Shown piece after piece: positions 17,701-22,500 of a stretch of 22,500 nucleotides of DNA; the stretch's first letter is position 1; each line of letters starts with the position of its first letter. Source of the stretch: Symbiodinium natans (taxonomy: Eukaryota; Sar; Dinophyceae; Suessiales; Symbiodiniaceae); contig CAJNDS010002479.1 in assembly GCA_905221605.1 (NCBI GenBank), positions 1-22,500 on the forward strand. Reading direction: 5' to 3'. The translations under genes were made by a program, and so were the position numbers. The notes beneath the pieces were generated by a model. That model saw only the letters and a list, made by a program, of their open reading frames with translations, was not told the DNA's origin and did no database searches.

Positions 17701-20268
17701 CCGTTATATACCCTTTCAAGGACGATATCGGGTACCTCATTCCCTCATTCCCAAACCCTAAACCCTAAACCCGAAACCCTAAGACAAAACAAAGGGTTCA
17801 GGGATTTGGGGATCAGGCCTTCAGGATTTGAGGTTGCCGTCTTCAGGGCCCAAATCAGGGTTCCGGGTTTAGGGTTTAGGGAAACCCCTCATGCCTACAC
17901 CCACAAATTTGCCGGCTTAGGGCTTAGGTTCTGGTGTGTAAGGTCGGCAGTTAGAACCCCCTTAACTAACAGCCCCTAAGGGGGACTGTTAGTATAAGGG
18001 GGAACATCCCAACCCTAAACCCTTAACCCGAAACCCCAATAATACGGCAGCCCAGGGACGTGCACTCTTGGCATAGACGCGATGGTTGGCATAGCCATCA
18101 AAGACCACGCGGCCGCCCGCCTTCTCGATGCGGGCCTTCTCATCCTCCGGATTCGGGGCTCATAGGAGGCCCGAAGCCCTAAACCCGAAACCCTAAACCC
18201 GAAACCCGAAACCCTAAACCCTCAACCCGAAACCCTAAACCCCAAAAAGCGCTGAAACTTGTACCCGAAGCTCAGGATTCGGGCTCAAGAACTTGGTTGA
18301 GGGCTTGGGGTCGAAGCTTGCTCCTTTTGGGGTCGACCCTGCACCCTAAGCCACAAAACCCGTAAACCCTCCCGAAGTCCGGAAGCCCAAGCCTACATAA
18401 GCCGCCCTAGATTGGCGGCCCTGAGTTCGGAATCGAGGGCTTTGTGGATTCTGGGGTTTAGGAAGAGATGGCGGAAGGACAGCTGGACTTTTCGGATCCT
18501 TTGCAGTCTTGCAAGGGCCCTGGAGGGGGGGCGAGCACGCACGGGCTTGCAGCACGCACAGCGGCAAGGAGGGTGAGGGGCTGGTAAGGGCAAGCCGGCA
18601 AAAAAAACACAGGGTAGTTGGGGGCCCGATTGCAAACATCTTGCTCGTACCACGGGCGTGTCGTCAAGGACTCATATGGATGCATGGGGCTTATGGGTTT
18701 TAAAACTATTCCACGAGAAGTTGAAGAGCAAAACGCAACAGTCAAGGAACACTAGAGCAAAGCACACGCAAAGCTGAAACATGAGACAAACAGAAAAGAC
18801 CAAAGAAAAGCACCCAAAAACATCAAGCAGAGAAGCACCCAAAAACATCAAGCAATGTGCGAAAACTTGACCTCCTGGTCAGAGATTCGTTCAGCTTTCC
18901 AAACAATACAATGAATTTTGGGCTTAGGGAAGATGTGTTGGCCGAGGAGATCTTATCAGTTTCCACCTACCTGCCCCCCCTCAATATACGGTCCTCGACT
19001 CGAGGTACCCCTAAACCCTAAACCCGAAACCCCAAACCATAAACCCTAAACCCTAAACCCGAAACCCTAAAACCTAGGGTTTGGGGTTTGGGGTTTCGGG
19101 TTTAGGGTTTAGGGCTTGGGGTTTAGGGTTTCGGGCCCTTCCTTGAGGTTCGGCTTGTGATCGCGGGTGAGGGCCACGCCCTTCCACTGGCTTCCGGTCT
19201 TCGTGCCCAGGACCTCGACAAGCGGCTAGGGTTTAGGTTTCAAGGTTGACGGGGAGATCAAGATTTTGGCTTCGGGCGGTTAAACAGGAATGAAGCCCTG
19301 AGAGAATCGAGAAAAATGTGGCACATCCGGGTGAAAGCAGTGAGGAAGTTCCCTAAGCCTTAAACCCTAAACCCGAAAGACGCTACATGGCTTTGGCTCT
19401 GATTGGGGGTCTTTCGAATGCTTGGCACGGGCTTGGGTCTTGTAAGTCCATCTTTCGGGTTTCTGAAGCCCTGAGACGCTTGGGGTCTCAAGGTTTAGGG
19501 TTTAGGGTTTAGGGTTTAGGGTTTAGGGTTTAGGTTTTAGGTTTAGGGTTTAGGGTTTAGGGTTTAGACGTCTTAGGGTTAAGGGTTAAGCGTTTAGGGT
19601 TGAGCGTTTAGGGTTTAGGGTTTAGGGTTTAGGGTTTAGGGTTTTGGGTTAAGCGTTTAGGGTTGAGCGTTTAGGGTTAGGGTTTAGGGTTTAGGGTTTG
19701 GGGTTTAGGGTTTAGGGTTTGGGGTTTGGGGTTTAGGGTTCAGGGCTTCCCAAACAGCTTCCGAGCCCAACCGAGCCAGCGGCTGCTGTGCTGTCAGCCA
19801 CGTGGGCGACGGTGAACCTTTCAATCGAGGGGCTTCTGGCAGACGGGCTCTTTGCAGGGGTTTAGGGTTTGGGGTTTAGGGTCTAGGGTTTAGGGTTTAG
19901 GGTTTGGGGCTTAGAGCCTGAACTTCTAAACCCTGAATCCTAAACCCTAAAGCCCTTCAAGGGTCAACATAGGGCGGAGAGAAGGCCACCTGATCCCCGA
20001 GCTCCTTATGGCCTGGGACCTCCTGGTGGCCTCAGGGCTCTCGGTGCCGGGGTGTAGGGTTTAGGGTTTAGGGTTTAGGGTTTAGGGTTTAGGGTTTAGG
20101 GTTTAGGGTTCAGGGTTTAGGGTTTAGGGTTTGGAAGTATCGAAGCCTAAACCCTAAATCCTGAACCCCAAGTGGGGGGGGGCTCCCTCTTGAAGACCAT
20201 GGAGCTTGTTGCTGGCATGGTCGTGAATCGCGACGGTGGCGGTCGTTCCGGACATCTGTGCATTCAGC
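13069..20268 (-). CDS. PP2C-type (PPM family) protein phosphatase, nine exons, 5' part not found
   Basis: Predicted exons on the minus strand: A 20268-20206, B 19817-19784, C 19213-19142, D 18144-18060, E 17482-17430, F 16585-16538, G 15732-15682, H 15179-15135, I 13161-13096 (or to 13069). Joined, they keep one frame and give about 173 residues with PP2C motifs in the right order: SGTTATVA, FTVAHVADS, VALTRDHKPNLK, ARIEKAGGRVV, NMSRCLGD, EPEV, FLCSDGVWEF, AVDLV, EEAWDRW and VVDDIT. PP2C enzymes remove phosphate from Ser/Thr using two metal ions. Metal-binding Asp residues are visible in SDG and DDIT; the DGHG motif should lie upstream and was not found. Donors are GC (5), GT (2) and GA (1); all acceptors are AG, six followed by G. 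Introns are rich in telomere-type repeats. The F/G junction and the 3' end are the least certain. Confidence 0.85.
14248..14266 (+). repeat. Run of 19 G
   Basis: Homopolymer directly after GTGGGGC; its length is probably not reliable in the assembly. Confidence 0.9.
14636..14720 (+). repeat. GGTGGC-type triplet repeat
   Basis: Alternating GGT and GGC triplets. The poly-Pro and poly-Trp/Arg frames over it are artefacts. Confidence 0.95.
14972..15047. repeat. TA dinucleotide tracts
   Basis: Three TA tracts separated by CATTT and TTTGTAT. Confidence 0.95.
15135..15179 (-). CDS. PP2C exon H (AVDLV)
   Basis: 15 codons, AVDLVCHYSYLEAAA, joining exon G to give PQEAVDLV, a typical PP2C helix. Acceptor CCACAG|G, donor GTGGTT (canonical). 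Confidence 0.88.
15180..15681 (-). other. PP2C intron G-H (502 nt)
   Basis: GC...AG. Holds the 15532-15646 TTTAGGG array and a CT microsatellite (15362-15383). Confidence 0.75.
15362..15383 (+). repeat. CT dinucleotide microsatellite
   Basis: About eleven CT units. Confidence 0.9.
15682..15732 (-). CDS. PP2C exon G (SDGVWEF, metal-binding Asp)
   Basis: 17 codons, PRFLCSDGVWEFIAPQE. The Asp of SDG binds metal in this family. Donor GCACCC. The acceptor is GCAGAG|C, with weaker support than the others. The plus-strand frame here is a shadow. Confidence 0.9.
15733..16537 (-). other. PP2C intron F-G (805 nt)
   Basis: GC...AG. Contains the family 2 hairpin 16216-16319 and dense TTTAGGG-type DNA (15757-16085). 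A minus-strand open stretch at 16090-16210 could hide an extra exon but adds nothing PP2C-like. Confidence 0.65.
16216..16319. mobile_element. Hairpin (MITE-like) element, family 2, best copy
   Basis: 104 bp with perfect 17-bp inverted ends (CTTGAAGGTTCATGGGT and its reverse complement). The interior shares GTAGGGTTGTAAGTACCTTA with the other copies. No target duplication is obvious. Confidence 0.8.
16538..16585 (-). CDS. PP2C exon F (CEPEV)
   Basis: Reads DCGISCEPEVTSFDID, matching the PP2C stretch before the SDG motif. Acceptor GCCAG|G. The donor is taken as GCTCGG because this gives phase 0 into exon G. A GT a few bases later is the alternative but breaks the frame. Confidence 0.8.
16647..16759. 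mobile_element. Hairpin (MITE-like) element, family 2
   Basis: The ends CACTTGAA and TTCAAGTG are inverted. Arms continue imperfectly (GTAGTTGTAGGTAGGGTTGT against GTAGTTGTAAGTAGGGTTAC). No coding capacity. It lies in the intron between exons E and F. Confidence 0.7.
17191..17360 (+). repeat. 60-bp tandem repeat, nearly three copies
   Basis: Copies begin with CCCAAACTCTGAGCCTTGAG at 17191, 17251 and 17311, each followed by GGCTTAGGAGTT and a TTAGGG-type tail. The unit joins a unique 30-mer to degenerate telomere-type sequence, so the repeats were amplified together with a spacer. Confidence 0.95.
17430..17482 (-). CDS. PP2C exon E (NMSRCLGD)
   Basis: Two bases complete Arg from exon D, then YPGLNMSRCLGDLLGHQ. 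The SR-x-LGD signature is typical of PP2C. Acceptor CTGAG|G, donor GCCAGA. The frame on the opposite strand here is a shadow. Confidence 0.9.
17483..18059 (-). other. PP2C intron D-E (577 nt) with hairpin elements
   Basis: Canonical GT...AG. Almost the whole intron is covered by family 1 hairpin sequence (17611-18012) plus telomere-type units on both sides. Confidence 0.75.
17611..18012. mobile_element. Family 1 hairpin elements, composite copy
   Basis: The left end TTGGGATGTTCCCCCTTATA (17611) and the inverted right end (to 18012) match the ends of the element at 8812-8915. Inside, 17956-18012 alone forms a second, tight hairpin with ends in AACCCCCTTAACTAACAG and CTGTTAGTATAAGGGGG. The block is therefore either one 402-bp element or a broken copy beside a small one. 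Flanks are TTTAGGG on the left and CCCTAAA on the right, so repeat orientation turns across it. There is no direct target duplication. Confidence 0.65.
18060..18144 (-). CDS. PP2C exon D (ARIEKAGGRVV)
   Basis: 28 codons plus one base. Starts DEKARIEKAGGRVVF and ends NHRVYAKSA. The single base C joins GA of exon E to make Arg. Acceptor CGGAG|G, donor GTCCCT (canonical). Confidence 0.9.
18145..19141 (-). other. PP2C intron C-D (997 nt)
   Basis: Predicted GA...AG. Contains telomere-type blocks 18175-18245 and 19011-19130, a 25-bp duplication at 18808-18854, and an A-rich stretch 18760-18860. Open frames at 18346-18745 on the minus strand lie inside it and have no family features. Confidence 0.65.
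18808..18854 (+). repeat. 25-bp direct duplication
   Basis: AAGCACCCAAAAACATCAAG occurs at 18808 and again at 18833 with only a short spacer. Confidence 0.9.
19142..19213 (-). CDS. PP2C exon C (VALTRDHKPNLK)
   Basis: 24 whole codons, phase 0 on both sides. Starts VLGTKTGSQWKG and ends DHKPNLK. Acceptor TCGAG|G. The donor is GAAGGG, a non-canonical GA start that is needed to join DHKPNLK to DEKARI in frame. Confidence 0.85.
19214..19783 (-). other. PP2C intron B-C (570 nt) with telomere-type array
   Basis: GC...AG intron holding the 250-nt array 19492-19742. Between the array and exon C is unique sequence without an obvious feature. Confidence 0.75.
19492..19742 (+). repeat. TTTAGGG array with GCGTTTAGGGTTGA higher-order units, inside a phosphatase intron
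   Basis: The array lies in the intron between phosphatase exons B and C. Besides plain TTTAGGG it holds repeated AAGCGTTTAGGGTTGAGCG-like segments (about 19585-19610 and 19650-19675), a small higher-order repeat. Confidence 0.9.
19784..19817 (-). CDS. PP2C exon B, 34 nt (FTVAHVADSTA)
   Basis: A very short exon. Acceptor AAAG|G, donor GCCGCT. FTVAHVADSTA is the strand pair in which most PP2Cs have VANVGDSRA; here Gly is replaced by Ala and Arg by Thr. Confidence 0.85.
19818..20205 (-). other. PP2C intron A-B (388 nt) with telomere-type array
   Basis: Starts GC and ends TTGAAAG. Contains the 20055-20132 TTTAGGG array (as CCCTAAA in the transcript) and further degenerate units. Confidence 0.75.
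20206..20268 (-). CDS. PP2C exon A (SGTTATVA motif)
   Basis: Acceptor CCAAG|G. The reading is LNAQMSGTTATVAIHDHASN. The exon leaves two bases (AA) that are completed by the first base of exon B to give Lys. Donor GCTCCA. Confidence 0.85.
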
Positions 20269-21205
20269 CTTGGCGCAGCGGTTAAATGGGCCAAGGAAGG
20301 GGTTTGGGTTGAGGGTTTAGAGTTGAAATTTTGGGTTTAGGGTTTAGGGTCTAGGGTTTAGGGTCTAGGGTTTCGTCCTCTCCCTTGCTTCTGACTTCGA
20401 TTTTGGTTCTGCATACTGTTTGGGTTGAGGATTTCGGTTAAGGGTATATGGTCACTTCTCTTCTGATAGGGTCCCCAGTATAGTTCGGCGCTTCAGATTC
20501 AGGGTACCCCTGCCCTCATGTCTGGCCATGGGGCCTAGCAATCAGGTCAAGCAAGGGCCACCCTAAGCAAAACCTGACTCAACTCCTGCGTACTTGAGCT
20601 CGTGACCCCAACACCTCAACCCCAAACCCTGAACTCCAAACTCTAAACCCCAAACCTCAAAGTCTAAACCCCAAACCCTGAACCCCAAACCCCAAACCCT
20701 AAACCCCAAGCCCCAGAGCCTAAACCCCAAAGCCTAAAGCCCAAACCCCGAAACCCTGAACCCCAAGCCGAAAACCCTAAGTCTCCGTATACCCTAGGAT
20801 GGCCCTTAAGACCCTCTGCAAGATACTCCTGAGTATGATCCTCTTAAACCCAATCAGGGAAAATAAGAAATATGCCGGGGGCCTGCCTAGTAGCCCTAAA
20901 CCCTAAACCCTAAACCCTAAACCCTAAACCCCAAACCCTGAACCCTAAGTCTGCTTATACTTTTGAATCAACTCGGACCCTTGGGTCACCAGGGATGGCC
21001 AGATCCCCACACGATCTCGAAGGGGCTTGGGGCTCAGGGCTTTGGGGCTGAGGCTTTAGGGTCTAGGGTTAAGGGTTTTGGTGTTTCGGGTTTAGGGTTT
21101 CGGGTTTAGGGTTTCGGGTTTATGGTTTAGGGTTTAGGGTTTAGAGGGAGCCCGGCCTTGGAAGGGTAATCTGATCTTAATATAGGATCGTCTTCAACTA
21201 CATAC
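20269..21205 (-). other. No exon supported; probably 5' intron(s) of the PP2C gene
   Basis: Holds CCCTAAA/CCCCAAA blocks (20605-20772, 20893-20950) and TTTCGGG-type units (21075-21125), plus unique stretches 20375-20600 and 20775-20890. The missing PP2C DGHG exon should be here or to the right, but I could not find it. Confidence 0.5.
20605..20772 (-). repeat. CCCCAAA/CCCTGAA-type block
   Basis: Highly degenerate C-rich units with CCCCAAA, CCCTGAA and AGCCTAAA variants. Confidence 0.9.
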
Positions 21206-21295
21206 CTTCTGTGTAGCTTTGGGTCGAGATATGCTAAGCAAGGCCTGCCTCTCTAAAGACCTGCCTGCGTCTGCCACAGCTTCATCTTCAAAACC
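21206..21295 (-). other. Possible first visible exon of the gene downstream of the P450
   Basis: On the minus strand CACTACTAG precedes 30 open codons (GFEDEAVADAGRSLERQ in part, ending RPKATQK) and a strong donor GTATGT. It lies 95 nt after the P450 stop. It could be the N-terminal part of the PP2C gene or a trans-splice acceptor region. I see no PP2C motif in it. Confidence 0.4.
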
Positions 21296-21390
21296 CTAGT
21301 AGTGTCTGTGTCTGTGTGTTGTGGCATGTTTGCACAGTGAGTGGCGCACCGCTGTTTCGCATGGTCCGCCGTAAACCCTAAACCCTATTC

Positions 21391-22500
21391 CTATGACTTC
21401 CGGCGCAGCGTGAAAGGAGAGGCCACCGGCGGGGTAAAGTAGGCTGGGCCGGTGAAGGCGATCCCGCCCTCGGGCTGCTCGGCGACATACCAGTCGTGCT
21501 GCATGTGGCGCCACTCCTCCGAACTGTTCGTATAGAAAGGAAACTGAAGGAATCTTGAACAAGGAGAGCAAGAACTTCTTATTCTTGTCAATGAAAAAGC
21601 TGGCAATACTGATGACAATGACTTTCACCAAGCTACGAAACGGTAATGGACCCGTTGGCCCGCTACCCGCCAGATAACAGCAAACTACCAAACTGTCAAA
21701 AAAGAGCGGTCTAGTCTGTCCTCCCCTTAGAACCTTAATAAAAAGAAAACTTTCAATATCCTCTTGGGTTTTATATCAACAAAAACACAAGGAATTCAAC
21801 AAAAAAAAAAAGTAGTCCTGGACGAAGCCCACGATCATGGCGAGGCTTAGGTCCTGGCCGGGGCACCCCCGGCTTGTGGGGGTGGAGATCCACCGGTGGC
21901 CCTCTTTCTGGGGGCCGTTGGCCGGCTCCACCCAGGTGATTCCCGAGTAGTTCTGGTACTTCTCCAAGGGCTTCAGGGAGAACGCGTCCGCGCCCTCGGC
22001 GCCCAAACCCCAGACGCCTGGGTCGCGTAGTGCCTTCATCTGGATCATCAACTTTCGCCGCTCGTCCCGCGCATCCATCCAGGGGAACTCGATCACTGGA
22101 GGGAAGAGTCGCACGGCCTCGAAGACGAAGCGCTCCACCTCCTCGTCGCTCAGCTTGGAGACATCTTTAGCCTCGCCCGCCGGCGACTGGTCTGAGTACA
22201 TCAACGCGAAGACCGAGGTCAGCGCATGGGGGATGCTGAGGCCACCTGCAAAAGTCAGCGAGTCGAGGAGTGCACTCGCCATGGTTGGGCGGAAGGAAGC
22301 GGAGATGTTCGAAAACAGGCCGCGCGTGTCTCGGGCCATGATATCCGCATACTCTTGGACAAGTTGCTGCCTCGTAGAGATGAAGTCCTGCACGCTCGTC
22401 AGCCTGCTGAGCACAAAGTTGAAGATCTCGGGCATGGTGAGCATCAGCGGGGCACTGGACTGGAAGTCGAGAAATCGCTCAAGCTGCTCGGCTGTCAGAG
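21391..22500 (-). CDS. Cytochrome P450, CYP74-like, C-terminal part (two exons, 5' end off window)
   Basis: Exon 1 (22500-21801) is open at the right edge; the Met at 22444 is internal, since the frame continues upstream (LTAEQLERFLDFQ). The K-helix ExxR is FVFEAVRLFPP (22120-22109). The heme region reads NGPQKEG...SRGCPGQDLSLAM, with the Cys codon at 21865-21863. The NGP before a spaced Cys-x-Gly resembles CYP74 (allene oxide synthase and hydroperoxide lyase), which act on fatty-acid hydroperoxides; this subfamily is an inference. A predicted GT-AG intron (21800-21554, 247 nt) leads to exon 2 (21553-21391), ending GPAYFTPPVASPFTLRRKS and TAG. The final FTL-x-R segment is typical of P450 ends. 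GC content and codon use are higher than in the repeat mosaic. Confidence 0.85.
21554..21800 (-). other. P450 intron (247 nt)
   Basis: Begins GTTGAA after a run of T and ends TTGTTCAAG. Unlike the PP2C introns it is AT-rich and carries no telomere-type repeat. Joining gives a phase-2 junction and an open frame to the stop. Confidence 0.65.

Larger units (their letters stand above)
6272..21150. repeat. Mosaic of degenerate telomere-type repeats in both orientations
   Basis: About 15 kb in which short TTTAGGG and CCCTAAA blocks alternate with unique segments of 50-400 nt. Common variants are TTTCGGG, TTTGGGG, CTTAGGG and TCAAGGG-like units. Long G-rich blocks include 6471-6586, 9364-9576, 10496-10582, 11203-11318, 14074-14184, 15532-15646, 19492-19742 and 20055-20132. 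C-rich blocks include 9165-9246, 11756-11882, 13008-13076 and 20605-20772. Orientation flips many times, so this is not a simple chromosome end. The phosphatase exons lie inside this mosaic. Confidence 0.95.

Noticed and set aside
18346-18745. Three overlapping minus-strand frames of 86-97 codons
   Set aside because: They lie within the predicted PP2C intron C-D, have no family features and run into repeat-derived text.
20270-20290. GGCGCAGCGGTTAAATGG resembles the 5' part of a tRNA
   Set aside because: No anticodon arm, T loop or acceptor pairing follows, and it is the acceptor region of PP2C exon A.
20955-21060. Possible DGHG exon of PP2C (text VWGSGHPW on the minus strand)
   Set aside because: The Asp is not present, the frame hits a stop at once and no donor fits.
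6272-21150. CRISPR-like array
   Set aside because: Spacing is irregular, units are seven bases and degenerate, and the setting is eukaryotic.

Overview
The window looks like nuclear DNA of a dinoflagellate. Four observations support this. (1) Plant/alveolate-type TTTAGGG repeats occur in both orientations throughout positions 6272-21150. (2) A 16-nt exact match to the 3' part of the dinoflagellate spliced leader lies at 8651-8666 on the minus strand. (3) A multi-exon gene has introns that mostly start with GC or GA and end in AG followed by G, a splice style known from dinoflagellates. (4) Every gene I can support lies on the minus strand, as in the one-way gene arrays of this group. The organism call is an inference from these signs.

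Layout, read along the minus strand from right to left. 22500-21391: the 3' part of a cytochrome P450 gene (CYP74-like heme region), two exons, 5' end outside the window. 21295-13069: a PP2C-type protein phosphatase gene. Nine short exons (A-I, 34 to 85 nt) can be placed between 20268 and 13069 and read in one continuous frame from the SGTTATVA motif to the final DDIT motif. One possible upstream exon lies at 21206-21295. All eight introns between these exons are loaded with degenerate telomere-type repeats, and several also carry hairpin (MITE-like) elements. This gene is not visible as a long ORF and would be missed by ORF scanning.

12140-6590: more telomere-repeat mosaic with exon-like islands on the minus strand (best: 11598-11746 and 10589-10746). 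I cannot assign these to a family. The spliced-leader relic sits here at 8651-8666, with the presumed retrocopy running leftward.

6271-1: a nearly complete LINE-type (non-LTR) retrotransposon on the minus strand. Its 5' end abuts a 120-bp TTTAGGG array and its 3' end is beyond the left edge. It has a putative ORF1 and an ORF2 with the unusual order endonuclease, RNase H, reverse transcriptase. Four frame breaks interrupt it. The element carries 20 copies of the octamer GCGGAGTR (plus strand), all in one orientation and in all three reading frames, and I saw none in the remaining 16 kb.

The two most interesting points are the phosphatase gene whose introns are made largely of telomere-type repeats and mobile hairpins, and the dense one-way octamer in the LINE. 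All coordinates were worked out by eye and splice sites are predictions.
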